From: Planctomycetota bacterium
GTDB lineage: Bacteria; Planctomycetota; UBA8742; UBA2392
Assembly (NCBI GenBank): GCA_016712285.1
Contig: JADJRK010000001.1
Coordinates: 558,001-622,000, forward strand
DNA: 64,000 nucleotides
Reading direction: 5' to 3'
Shown in pieces: positions 43,395-52,164 of this stretch. The position numbers were made by a program, and so were the translations under genes. Each line of letters opens with the position of its first letter. Positions within the stretch are counted from its first letter, which is position 1. The notes below the pieces were generated by a model. It searched no databases. It was not told the DNA's origin and worked only from the letters and a program-made list of their open reading frames with translations.

Positions 43395-44300
43395 TCAAGC
43401 AGCCAGGAGCACTCGGCCCGGCCAGATCTGTACCTCAGGTTGCAGGGACACGCCAAAGGCCTCAAACACGCGGCGTTGCACCTGCTGCATCAACTCCAGA
43501 ATGTCGGATGCCTTGGCGTCGCCCCGGTTCACGATGAAGTTGCCGTGGCGGTCGCTGACCTTGGCGCCCCCGACCATCAATCCCTTGCAGCCGGCTTGGT
43601 CAATGTAGCGACCGGCACTCTGTCCTTTCGGATTCTTGAACGTGCAGCCTGCACTGAATTCCGAATAAGGTTGCGCAGCCAGCTTTTCCTGCAGCACGGT
43701 GCGTGCGCGGGCGACAAGCTGCGCGTGCTCGCCGGCGGTGCCCTCGATGACTGTTTCAATCACGACGCCGCTGCGCAGCATGCTGCTGCGGTAGCCAAAG
43801 GTGATTTCTTCGCGATACAGGCTTTGCAGGTCACCTTCCGGGCTGATCCAGATGACGCTGGCCACATAGTCCGCAATCTCGCCATAGCGGCCGCCGGCAT
43901 TCATCGCCAATGCGCCGCCCACAGTCCCGGGGATGCCGGCCAGGCTCTGGGGGCCGGCGATGCCGGCTGCGCTGCATGCGGCAACCAGGGCGCTAAGGTT
44001 GGCACCGGCTTGCACCTGCACTTTGGTCCCGAAGGCCTGGATGCGCTTCATCCCGTGCAGGCTCAGGACAATGCCCTGTACTCCTTCGTCGCAAACCAGC
44101 AAGTTGCTTCCACCACCCAGCACGTGCAGCGGCAGGCCACACTCGCGCGCAGCGGCGCAAGTGTCGGCCACATCACGCAGCGTACGCGCTTCAACGAAAT
44201 ACTGGGCGGGGCCACCAATGCGAAGCGTAGTGAGCTTGGCCAGCGGCAAGCCGCCCTGCACGCGGTCACGAATGCGTCTGGGAAACGCGAGCATGCTCAT
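43395..44300 (-). CDS. murB: UDP-N-acetylenolpyruvoylglucosamine reductase
   Basis: MurB reduces the enolpyruvyl group to form UDP-MurNAc. The 301-residue flavoprotein has LTTLRIGGPAQYFVEA, LGGGSNLLVCDEG, LAGIPGTVGGALAMNAG, FGYRSSML and SAGCTFKNP. In the last motif the proton-donating Ser of E. coli MurB is Cys; I recall this form in several other bacteria, so it is probably functional. The start overlaps the murC stop by 4 bp (ATGA), with GGGAG 7 bases upstream. A long upstream frame is rejected because it lies inside murC. Confidence 0.95.
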   Translation of the reverse strand: MSMLAFPRRIRDRVQGGLPLAKLTTLRIGGPAQYFVEARTLRDVADTCAAARECGLPLHVLGGGSNLLVCDEGVQGIVLSLHGMKRIQAFGTKVQVQAGANLSALVAACSAAGIAGPQSLAGIPGTVGGALAMNAGGRYGEIADYVASVIWISPEGDLQSLYREEITFGYRSSMLRSGVVIETVIEGTAGEHAQLVARARTVLQEKLAAQPYSEFSAGCTFKNPKGQSAGRYIDQAGCKGLMVGGAKVSDRHGNFIVNRGDAKASDILELMQQVQRRVFEAFGVSLQPEVQIWPGRVLLAA

Positions 44301-45730
44301 GCCACGCTCCCTGTGCTGAACATCGGGTTGATCGCGCGCAGGCGTGCGCTGATGAACTCGCGGCGGGCCAGCAGTTCGCTTGCGATCAGGTTGACGTCTC
44401 CGGCGCCGATGAACAGCGCAACGTCGCGCGGCGCCAGCTTCATGGAGAGGTCCGCAACGATGCTGGAGAAGTCGCCGTAGGCCATGGCGTCGGTTCCGCC
44501 GTAGCGCAATGTGCGGGCCAACCGTTCTTCGGGCTCGCCGGGTTGTACGCCCGTCTCGCGCGCGGCGTAGGTGCGTGCAATCAGCACTCGGTCGGCGTCG
44601 CGCAGGCAATCGGCAAACTCGTTGAAGAACGTCAAGATGCGCTGATACTGGTGCGCCTGGAACACCGCCACAATGCGGCGCTGCGCGAACGTGGCACGCG
44701 CGGTCTCGATCAGTTGCTTGACGGCCGTGGGGTGGTGCGCGTAATCGTCCACCAGCGGCACACCGCCCACGCTGCCGATCACCTCAAAGCGACGCTTGAC
44801 GCCGCCAAAGTTGCGCAGGGCATGCAGCGCGCGGCTGACCGGCACGCCGGCCCAGTTGGCGGCTGCAAGCGCGCCCAGCGCGTTCATGGCGTTGACGGCG
44901 CCTGGTACCTCAAGAATCATCTGGCCGACACGCATGCCGCGGCAAGTAACTTCTGCCCGCGCAAACCCGGTCGAGGCGTCAAGCTCGTGCAGGCGCCACA
45001 CCGCGCCGGGACCTTGACCAAAACCGATGGTCTGGCAGCCGGCTTTGCGGGCCACTTCGCAGCAACGCTTGTTGTCAGCGTTGTAGAACAGCACACCGCG
45101 CTTAGGCAGTTTGCGGGCGAAATCAATGAAGCCCTGGGTCACACCATCAAGGTCGCCATACACGTCCATGTGGTCGAGCTCAATGTTGTTGAGCACGATG
45201 ACCGTCGGGTGCAGGCGCATGAAACTGCGGTCGTACTCGCAGCTTTCCATGACGAAATTGAGGCCGCATCCGGCTGCGCTTGCGGCGGGCAACGACGATG
45301 GTTCGCCGCCAACCAGCCAGCCGGGCTGCTTGCCGTCTTCGTGCAGGATCTGCGCAAGCATCGCCGTGGCGGTGGTTTTACCGTGCGTGCCGGCGATGCA
45401 CAGGTTGGTCTCGTTGCGCGTGAACTCGCCCAGCGCTTCGCTGTACTTCATCAGTCGAATGCTGCGGCGTTGGGCCTCGCGGTGCTCGGGGTTGTCGCCC
45501 TTGATTGCTGCTGAAGCGACAACCAGAGAACAGTCGGCGGGCACATGGTCGCGGTGATGGCCGATGTTGATGCAAGCGCCTGCGTTCAACAGTTCGCGGG
45601 TCTGGTCATTCTCGGTGCTGTCTGAGCCGCTGACACGAATGCCGGCTTGCAGCGCGATGCGGGCCAACCCGCTGACGCCTGCGCCGCCAACCCCAATAAA
45701 GTGTGCCGAGCGGATGTTGGAGAGTTTCAC
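44297..45730 (-). CDS. murC: UDP-N-acetylmuramate--L-alanine ligase
   Basis: MurC adds L-Ala to UDP-MurNAc. The 477-residue Mur ligase has FIGVGGAGVSGLARIA (Rossmann), the ATP loop AGTHGKTTATAML, NIELDHMDVY, and the C-terminal VDDYAHHPTAVKQLI and FQAHQYQR. GTG 45730 is chosen because GGAGG lies 8 bases upstream; the more upstream GTG (45751) has none. It lies 32 bp after murG and overlaps murB by 4 bp. Confidence 0.96.
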   Translation of the reverse strand: MKLSNIRSAHFIGVGGAGVSGLARIALQAGIRVSGSDSTENDQTRELLNAGACINIGHHRDHVPADCSLVVASAAIKGDNPEHREAQRRSIRLMKYSEALGEFTRNETNLCIAGTHGKTTATAMLAQILHEDGKQPGWLVGGEPSSLPAASAAGCGLNFVMESCEYDRSFMRLHPTVIVLNNIELDHMDVYGDLDGVTQGFIDFARKLPKRGVLFYNADNKRCCEVARKAGCQTIGFGQGPGAVWRLHELDASTGFARAEVTCRGMRVGQMILEVPGAVNAMNALGALAAANWAGVPVSRALHALRNFGGVKRRFEVIGSVGGVPLVDDYAHHPTAVKQLIETARATFAQRRIVAVFQAHQYQRILTFFNEFADCLRDADRVLIARTYAARETGVQPGEPEERLARTLRYGGTDAMAYGDFSSIVADLSMKLAPRDVALFIGAGDVNLIASELLARREFISARLRAINPMFSTGSVA

Positions 45731-45762
45731 GATGGTCGCCTCCGGCGCCACCGGGTGGTTTT

Positions 45763-46896
45763 CTAGGCGGCAGCGCGTTTCCTTGAATCGTCAATCCTGG
45801 GCGACGCACTGGCGCCAATTCTGGCGAGAATCGAGTCCAAAATCGTTGCCGCAGCTTCCGGTTGTGCAAGCTGGGCGGCGGCTGCCGAAGCGGCAGACTG
45901 AGCGTCCTGCGACAACAAAAGACCACGCGCCAATTCAAGAACCCGGTCCGGGCTCAGGGCATCCTGCTGAATCAGCACTCCGGCACCCGCGGCGGCAACC
46001 CAGAGGGCATTGGCACGCTGGTGGTCATCGGCTGCGGCTGGGTAGGGGACCAGCGCCATAGGCACAGCCAACGCCAGCAGCTCACTGATCGTGCCGGCGC
46101 CGCTGCGAGTCAGTGCGAGGTCAGCGGCGCTGAACCAGGTGGCGGTGTTGTGGGTGAATGCGCTCGCGCGGTGGCGCAGCCCAGACGCCCGCCACGCAGA
46201 GCGGGCCTTGTCCAAGTCGGCTTGACCTGTCAGGTGCAAAACCTGCATGTGCTCGCGCAGCGCGCCGAGCTGCATGGCCGCGGCAAATGCCGCATCGTTG
46301 ATGGCTTGTGCGCCCTGGCTGCCGCCCATGACCAGCAGTGTGGGCAGGTGGGGGTCGAGCCCCAGCGCGCGGCGTGCGTCTTGCTTGGGGATGGGCGCAA
46401 GGAATGCCCCGCGCACCGGGTTGCCCACGACTTCCACGGCGCAGTCGAGCGGGCGGGTCAGCGGCATGTGCGCGTAGCAAGCCCGCGCAAAGCGGGCAAT
46501 CGTGCGCGTGACTTTGCCCGGCACCGCGTTGGATTCCATGAGAAAGACCGGAAGGCGCATCAGGCTGGCTGCCATCGCGCCGGGCAGCGAGGCGTAGCCG
46601 CCAACGCACAGCAGCACGTCGGCTTGGAACTCTTTCAGCTTGCGGCGGGCCGCGGGCACCGCGAGCGCCGTGCTGATGACTGTGGTGGCCTTGCTGCGCA
46701 GCGTCCCGCGCGGCCGACTGACCTGCAACGCGGTGAACTCGTATCCGGCGTGGCCGAGCATGTTGCGCTCAAGCTCGTTGCCTCCGCACAAGAAGTGAAC
46801 GCTGTCGCGGCCATAGCGCACAGTGATTTCTTCAGCCATGGCGATGGCCGGCGCGATGTGGCCACCGGTGCCGCCCCCTGCGATCACGACCTTCAT
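45763..46896 (-). CDS. murG: MurG glycosyltransferase (lipid II synthesis)
   Basis: MurG adds GlcNAc to lipid I to make lipid II on the inner face of the membrane. The 377-residue GT-B enzyme has IAGGGTGGHIAPAIAMAEE, LMESNAVPGKVTR, VMGGSQGAQAIND and TRSGAGTISELLAL with the UDP-GlcNAc site. ATG 46896 is preceded by GAGGAAG. It follows ftsW at about 180 bp; the gap holds a hairpin at 47044. Confidence 0.96.
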   Translation of the reverse strand: MKVVIAGGGTGGHIAPAIAMAEEITVRYGRDSVHFLCGGNELERNMLGHAGYEFTALQVSRPRGTLRSKATTVISTALAVPAARRKLKEFQADVLLCVGGYASLPGAMAASLMRLPVFLMESNAVPGKVTRTIARFARACYAHMPLTRPLDCAVEVVGNPVRGAFLAPIPKQDARRALGLDPHLPTLLVMGGSQGAQAINDAAFAAAMQLGALREHMQVLHLTGQADLDKARSAWRASGLRHRASAFTHNTATWFSAADLALTRSGAGTISELLALAVPMALVPYPAAADDHQRANALWVAAAGAGVLIQQDALSPDRVLELARGLLLSQDAQSAASAAAAQLAQPEAAATILDSILARIGASASPRIDDSRKRAAA

Positions 46897-47043
46897 GGCT
46901 TCCTCGTGGATTCCACTTTTGGCGCCGCGGGTGCACCGACGGACGGACGGACCATCGCGCACCCGCTAGCGCCGACTTCAGGGCTCAGGATGGCCGGACA
47001 TCACAGCCACCACCCCGCCTACCCTGGGAAAGGTTCTTTCAGT

Positions 47044-47063
47044 CCGGGGCTGGCTAGCCCCGG
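47044..47063 (-). terminator. Hairpin between ftsW and murG
   Basis: CCGGGGCT (47044-47051) pairs with AGCCCCGG (47056-47063), 13 bp beyond the ftsW stop. It has no T run and may attenuate rather than end transcription into murG. Confidence 0.45.
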
Positions 47064-47075
47064 TTCGGCCAAGCG

Positions 47076-48287
47076 TCAGGCCGTAGCGCTCGAACTTGCA
47101 ACGATTCGCCTGGCGCGTGCGCTTTGCCTTGCGCTTTCGGCCAGTCTTTCGCCGGCGAGCTCGCCCTGCAGCAACGTGAATGCTTCCTGTTCGGTGACGC
47201 ACTTTCGCGCCACGCTCAGGACCACACCCACTGCACATAGGTAGAAGAAACAACTGCTGCCGCCAAAGCTGATGAATGGCAGCCCAATACCCTTTGTCGG
47301 CACACTGGCCGTCACAACTGCAATGTTGATCGCTGCTTGCAAGCCGATGGCGCCCGTGACCCCCAGCACGGCAAGGCTGCCGAAGCGGTCAGGCGCCCGA
47401 CGCGCAATCTTCGCGCCCAGGATCATCAGGGATATGAACAACGCAAGCGTGATGGCGCTGCCGACGAATCCGGCTTCTTCAGCGAGCACGGCGAAGATGA
47501 AGTCCGTCTCTTGCTCAGGCAGGTAGTACAGCTTCTGCATCGAGTTGCCGAGTCCCTGTCCTTCCATGCCCCCGCTGCCGATGGCGATCAGCGATTGCTT
47601 CACCTGGTGGCCCTTGCCGCGCGGGTCGGCGGCTGGGTCGAGAAACACAAGTACACGGTCCTGGATATGGTCGAACTTGCTGTACATCACGATGCTTGCA
47701 ATCGGGATCAGGATCAGCATCACGAAGCCCAGATGCTTCAGGCGCAACCCGCCCGCGAGCAGCACCAGAAAGCAACTGGCGGCAAGAAACAGGCTTGTGC
47801 CAAAGTCGGGCTGCGCCATTACCAGCACGCAGTAGATGCCGACAAACGCGCAAGCCGGCAGAAAGCCGCGCCGGAAGCTGCCCAGCTCTTTGCGCCGTAC
47901 CGTGGCGTACGCCGCCGCGCACAGCAGCAGCGACAGCTTTGCAAAGTCGCTGGGCTGCAGGCCAAAGCCGCCAAAGCGCAACCAGCGGCGGGCGCCGTTG
48001 TACTCGGTGCCGATGCCGGGAATCAGTGTCAGTACCAGCAGTGCCAGCCCCAGTACATACAGCGGCTTGGCGAAGCGCAGCCAGGTGTTGTGGTCCATGC
48101 GCGCGATAACCGCCATGCCGACCAGGCCGGCGCCGACGAACATGAGGTGGCGCTTGATGAATACGAACGGGTCGATCTCGGCGCCGGGGACGACGCGAAT
48201 GGCGCTGCTGGAAAAGACCATGACGATGCCGATGCCGACCAGCGCCAGCAGGTTGAGAAGGTAGGCGTTTCGCAAGGTGTGCTGCAC
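47076..48287 (-). CDS. ftsW: SEDS glycan polymerase FtsW
   Basis: FtsW polymerises lipid II at the division septum with its partner PBP. The 403-residue protein has about ten membrane segments and SEDS hallmarks: NGARRWLRFGGFGLQPSDFAKL (quoted: GGFGLQPSDFAKL), AQPDFGTSL, the E/D-bearing PEQETDFIFAVLAEEAG loop, and VPTKGIGLPFISFGGSS. A hydrophilic C-terminal tail of about 45 residues follows. Its place directly before murG marks it as the division (not elongation) paralogue; RodA is at 59303. Confidence 0.92.
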   Translation of the reverse strand: MQHTLRNAYLLNLLALVGIGIVMVFSSSAIRVVPGAEIDPFVFIKRHLMFVGAGLVGMAVIARMDHNTWLRFAKPLYVLGLALLVLTLIPGIGTEYNGARRWLRFGGFGLQPSDFAKLSLLLCAAAYATVRRKELGSFRRGFLPACAFVGIYCVLVMAQPDFGTSLFLAASCFLVLLAGGLRLKHLGFVMLILIPIASIVMYSKFDHIQDRVLVFLDPAADPRGKGHQVKQSLIAIGSGGMEGQGLGNSMQKLYYLPEQETDFIFAVLAEEAGFVGSAITLALFISLMILGAKIARRAPDRFGSLAVLGVTGAIGLQAAINIAVVTASVPTKGIGLPFISFGGSSCFFYLCAVGVVLSVARKCVTEQEAFTLLQGELAGERLAESARQSARARRIVASSSATA

Positions 48288-48373
48288 GATGTTCTCCCCG
48301 CATGTTTTCGGACGCAGGGGCCGTGCGACTTTGGAGAATCATGTTGGCGGCCGTGTTTCGGGTGGCAGCCAAT

Positions 48374-48405
48374 GAAAAGAGGCTCGGGAAAGTCCCGAGC
48401 CTCTT
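48374..48405 (-). terminator. Terminator of the lamin-tail lipoprotein gene
   Basis: AAGAGGCTCGGG (48377-48388) pairs with CCCGAGCCTCTT (48394-48405). On the minus strand it is followed by TTTTC, 16 bp after the stop at 48421. Confidence 0.85.
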
Positions 48406-48420
48406 GCGGGTCAAGCATGG

Positions 48421-49065
48421 TTAGTTGCCGGGCGTCGGCATGTTGGCGTGCCAGGCTGTGCTGTTGTTGGCCGAGCCGTCGTAGTTCATCGTGTCGCCCT
48501 GGTTTGGCGTTGTGACGAAGTCGCCCTGGGCCCACTCGCCTACCTGCACGGCGGCGCCTTCGAAAGCGTGGTTGGCGCTGCCCCACTGTACAAAGTCCAT
48601 GAGCTCGCCGCCGGCGCGAACCAGCGCCAGCGACCCGTCGCTGACGTTCAGCGCGCCAAAGCTGGGCGCGAACTGTTCGGCACCAGTATCGATGCCGGAA
48701 ACACCCAGGTGCAGAATGACGCGGGCGTTGGCCGGAACACGAAACCCGAAGGGGAACGTGTAGCTGTTCTGGGCGTCCATGACCTTCCAGCCGCCGATGT
48801 CGGCTTCGAACGCCGAGGCATTGTAAAGCTCAAGCCAGTCGCCACCGAGTGCGACCTCTTCGATCGTCACGGGGCTCAACGACACCGGGTAGCCGCTTGG
48901 AGTTCCCGGCTTGGGTACGGTGTTGGCGTTGGGCAGGTTCTGGGGATTGGGCCCGTTGGACTGGGGCACAGAAACATCGCCCTCAACGGAGTTGGCGTAA
49001 GCTCCGCAACCAGCCGCCAGGGCGGCAAAAGCGGAAAGGCAAATCAGCGCAAAAATCCGGCGCAT
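48421..49065 (-). CDS. Lamin-tail-domain lipoprotein
   Basis: A 214-residue lipoprotein (signal ending FAALAAGC; ATG 49065 with GAGGAT upstream). After a Pro/Asn-rich linker, residues about 70-200 form a lamin tail domain: VTIEEVALGGDWLELYNAS, IGGWKVMDAQNSYTFPFG, VILHLGVSG. In bacteria this Ig-like fold occurs in secreted proteins of unknown role. The gene lies just upstream of ftsW on the same strand but the terminator at 48374 separates them. Confidence 0.82.
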   Translation of the reverse strand: MRRIFALICLSAFAALAAGCGAYANSVEGDVSVPQSNGPNPQNLPNANTVPKPGTPSGYPVSLSPVTIEEVALGGDWLELYNASAFEADIGGWKVMDAQNSYTFPFGFRVPANARVILHLGVSGIDTGAEQFAPSFGALNVSDGSLALVRAGGELMDFVQWGSANHAFEGAAVQVGEWAQGDFVTTPNQGDTMNYDGSANNSTAWHANMPTPGN

Positions 49066-49501
49066 AGGATCCTCATGCACAGGGATGCCAGGGGTTCTCG
49101 CCCGGCCCCCAAATCGCGCGGACGTACGGTTGTCTTGTCGGGGGGAGCACGAAGTGTAAGTGCAAGTCGGCTCTGGTGCAAGGCTGTTTCGGTGTGCCGC
49201 GAATGGCTTTTCGCATCCCGGCACAAGGAGCTTAAATGGACCGGCCCCCGCTGCGGTGCTTTTTCTGTCGGCGCTAAGAGACAGGGCTTTTTTCGCAGCA
49301 GGGGCGCGATCGTTGTCGGATACCAGATTTTTTGTTCAGACCGTCCGTGAAAGCACGCGTCACCCGGGGCACGTTTCTAATCCGTCGCGCAGTAATGCGC
49401 CGCCCCGGAACGCTAAGCTACATGGCTGGTCCTCCTTCCTTGGCCGTTTCCTGCGTCCGGCAATGCAGGTCGTGCCGTAGTTCCGTAAAATGCCCGACCA
49501 C
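49066..49501. other. Intergenic region without a recognised gene
   Basis: About 440 bp between two minus-strand genes. It must hold the promoter for the lamin-tail lipoprotein. Two tiny ribosome-site-bearing frames are present: minus-strand ATG-TAG at 49418-49423 and a 13-codon plus-strand frame near 49236. Nothing else was seen. Confidence 0.5.
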
Positions 49502-50152
49502 TTAGTCGAACACGCCGTCAAACGGCTTCACTTTGCCGAAAAGCTCAGTACCCGGAGCGTTCCATTGCTCCAGAGAAATCTCGTAGCCCCAACCCAGCAT
49601 GTCGTCGTGGCGCACATACTCGGCGACTTCGCCGTCTGACCACACGCTGAGAACTTCGTCCTCGTGGTTGATCCAGTTGCGCTCGTTGGCGCAGATGACA
49701 ATGCGGCGGTTTTCCCCGCGGGCGCTCATCAGGTAGAACGACTCGTTGCCCTGGGGTGCGGTCCATGAGCAACTCATCGGCTCAAGGAAAAAGGCGTCCA
49801 GGTTGTCGAGCGAGCGGCGGTCCATTTCAACGTCGTTGCCCGACGTGGCCACCATCTTGGGCAGCATGTCTTCCTTGAACACCTTGTGCCGGAAGCAGCC
49901 CTCCCAGAATTCGCGGCCCTTGAGCTCGGCCATGGGGCCCATCACAAACAGGCGCTTGACCCGCTTGTCGGTGCCGTGGCTGACCATGCCCAGGTTGTTG
50001 TAGATGTCCTGCAGGACTTTCTTGTCGAGGTCGTGGCTTGCCTGGCGCATCTTGCTGACTACCGAAGTGGCAAGCACGCTGGCCAGCAAGCCGATGATGG
50101 CGATCACGACCATCAGCTCGACAAGAGTAAACGCACGGCGGGTGAGGCGCAT
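49502..50152 (-). CDS. Prepilin/pseudopilin-like protein
   Basis: A 216-residue type IV pilin-like protein. The prepilin signal is RRAFTLVELMVVIAIIG: basic leader, cleavage before Phe, Glu at +5, then a hydrophobic helix. The residue before the cut is Ala instead of the usual Gly. The C-terminal part is a beta-rich globular domain without recognised motifs. Start ATG 50152 has AGGAG 7 bases upstream; a promoter-like pair at 50183-50211 would start transcription near 50176, which excludes the more upstream ATG. No secretion or pilus machinery lies nearby. Confidence 0.85.
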   Translation of the reverse strand: MRLTRRAFTLVELMVVIAIIGLLASVLATSVVSKMRQASHDLDKKVLQDIYNNLGMVSHGTDKRVKRLFVMGPMAELKGREFWEGCFRHKVFKEDMLPKMVATSGNDVEMDRRSLDNLDAFFLEPMSCSWTAPQGNESFYLMSARGENRRIVICANERNWINHEDEVLSVWSDGEVAEYVRHDDMLGWGYEISLEQWNAPGTELFGKVKPFDGVFD

Positions 50153-50182
50153 GAAGGGGCTCCTGTTCCGGTTCATGCCCTG

Positions 50183-50211
50183 AGTATATCGCCCCTTCCC
50201 CAACTCGTGAA
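50183..50211 (-). promoter_or_regulatory. Probable sigma70 promoter of the prepilin gene
   Basis: On the minus strand, TTCACG (50211-50206), a 17-bp spacer, then TATACT (50188-50183), 5 of 6 for the -10. Predicted start is about 24 bp before ATG 50152. Confidence 0.55.
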
Positions 50212-50465
50212 ACGAGACAGCGTCGGATGGCAACATCACATTGCCAATCCGCAAATGCCGATTCTCAGGTTGCGATGTGGGGGCAGTCAATCGCGGCGCA
50301 GGTGCAATGCCAGCCGGGATGGACTCTGCCAGGGGCGCGAGGGCGCCCCATCTAGGGTGAGGGTCAGTGTCGCAAGAGCGCATGTATGGTTTATCAGTAA
50401 CACTTGCAAGGGGCGCTGGCAAGAAATCGTCGGTGCTGGGTTTGTAGCAGTAGAAAACTGAGCCG

Positions 50466-51944
50466 TTAGCCCTGCTCGCCGGTGCGTTTGCCCTTCTTTT
50501 TCGGCACCTTTCCCGTGGTGCTGGCATCGGCGTCGGCTTCGTCCAGCGCCTTGAGGCCTTCGTCGATTGCGTTGACGATTTCGTCCACCTGTTCGCGCTC
50601 GATGTTCAGTGGCGGGCAGATCGTGATCATGTTGCCCAGCGGCCGCAGCAGCACTCGCGCGTTGTCGATCGCGCGCATGCACACCTTGATGGCGTCGCCC
50701 CGCGACTCGTAGTCGCTGACGTCGCGGCCGTTCGCGTCCTTGATCGGGATGCCGATGGCCAATCCGCGCTGCCGAATCTGCCCGACGCGCGGGTGCTCGC
50801 TGAACTTGCGGCGCAGAATGTAGTGAAACTCGCGCGCCCGGGCGCGAACGTTTTCTTTCAGCTTGTGCTCAGCCACCAGCTCAAGGTTGCGCAGCGCCAC
50901 CGCGCACGCCAGCGGGTTGCCGCTGTAGGTGTGGCCGTGCAGAAACTGCTTCATGTCTGACCACTCGCCCTTAAAGGCGTCGTAGACCTTGTCGCTGGCG
51001 ACCGTGACGCCCATGGGCAGTGTGCCCCCGGTGATGCCCTTGCCCAGGCACAGGATGTCAGGCTCAATCAACTCGGCGCTGCTGGCAATCAGCGGGCCGG
51101 TGCGGCAGAAGCCTGTGAACACCTCGTCGGTGATCAGCAGGATGTCGTACTCACGGCAGTACTTCTTGATCTTGCCAAGATAGTCTTCGGCCAGAGGGCG
51201 CATGCCCGCCGCGGCCTGGATTACCGGCTCAATCACAACGGCTGCCAGCTTGTCGGACTTGCCGGCGATCAAGGCCTCGAGTGCCATTTCTGTGCTGCGC
51301 AGGCTGTCAGGTCGTTCACCCTCTTCAATCTGCATCGGGTAGTCGGCGTTCTGGCATTCAAACAGCGATGGCGCGAACTTGCGCCGGAACGTGTCGATCG
51401 AGCTGGCTGACATCGCCCCGAACGTGTCACCGTGATACCCGTAATGGAAAGTCAGAAACTGCGTGCGGCTGATGCGCCCGATCTGGTTCTGGTATTGCAA
51501 GGCCATCTTCATTGCGACTTCAACGGCGGTGCTGCCGTTGTCGCTGTAGAACACGTGGTTCAGGCTTGGCGGCTCGCCGGCGTAGCGGAAGTCTTCCTTG
51601 ATCGCCTCGGTCAATTGCACAGCCAGGTCAATCGCCGGCACGTGGCTTACGCTGAACAGGCTGGTGTGGCACAGGCGGGCAGCCTGGTCCTGGATTGCGT
51701 TGACGAGGTCGGGCTGGTTGTGGCCCCAGACGTTGCACCACATGCTGCCATACGCGTCAAGAAACCTGCGGCGCCGCACGTCGTAGAGATACGGCCCCTG
51801 GCCGCGTTCCATGATAATGGGTTCGCGCTGGGCATACTCCTGCATCTGGGTGTAGGGGTGCCAGACTACGGTCTGGTCCTGCTCAGCGAGCAGTTTGTAG
51901 TCCCTTAGTCCGCCAAGGCGGCTGCTGGTGCGCGATTCGGACAT
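50466..51944 (-). CDS. bioA: Adenosylmethionine-8-amino-7-oxononanoate aminotransferase
   Basis: BioA makes 7,8-diaminopelargonate for biotin. The 492-residue PLP enzyme (class III) has VWHPYTQM, SMWCNVWGHNQP, FYSDNGSTAVEVAMKMA, FHYGYHGDTFGAMSAS, ITDEVFTGFCRTG and the Schiff-base Lys in LCLGKGITGGTLP, then FLHGHTYSGNPLACA. The longer-than-usual C-terminus (about 30 extra residues) ends in a Lys-rich tail. ATG 51944 is used. No other biotin genes are nearby. Confidence 0.93.
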   Translation of the reverse strand: MSESRTSSRLGGLRDYKLLAEQDQTVVWHPYTQMQEYAQREPIIMERGQGPYLYDVRRRRFLDAYGSMWCNVWGHNQPDLVNAIQDQAARLCHTSLFSVSHVPAIDLAVQLTEAIKEDFRYAGEPPSLNHVFYSDNGSTAVEVAMKMALQYQNQIGRISRTQFLTFHYGYHGDTFGAMSASSIDTFRRKFAPSLFECQNADYPMQIEEGERPDSLRSTEMALEALIAGKSDKLAAVVIEPVIQAAAGMRPLAEDYLGKIKKYCREYDILLITDEVFTGFCRTGPLIASSAELIEPDILCLGKGITGGTLPMGVTVASDKVYDAFKGEWSDMKQFLHGHTYSGNPLACAVALRNLELVAEHKLKENVRARAREFHYILRRKFSEHPRVGQIRQRGLAIGIPIKDANGRDVSDYESRGDAIKVCMRAIDNARVLLRPLGNMITICPPLNIEREQVDEIVNAIDEGLKALDEADADASTTGKVPKKKGKRTGEQG

Positions 51945-52164
51945 ATCCACAGACCGTGAGCAAAGCCGGGGGTACAAGGACTAGTGAACCACCCTTGGCG
52001 TCGCAAGCAAGGCTCTGTGGCGGCTTTACATTTTGATGTAACTTGTGGCGAGCGCTAATCGTACAGATTGTTGTTGGGGGGCGGTGGTGATACCATCTTT
52101 CGCTTCCTCAAAGTTGAGGTACGGGGCCTTTCGTCCCCAAGGGACGCTGAATCCAGGAGAGTGT

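Noticed and set aside
49236..49277. A 13-codon frame with AAGGAG upstream (MDRPPLRCFFCRR)
   Set aside because: Too short to support and no gene downstream on that strand that it could lead; kept only as a note.
52026..52041. TTACAT-TTTG-ATGTAA inverted repeat before the secreted charged protein
   Set aside because: Perfect but only 6-bp arms; expected by chance in a window this size.
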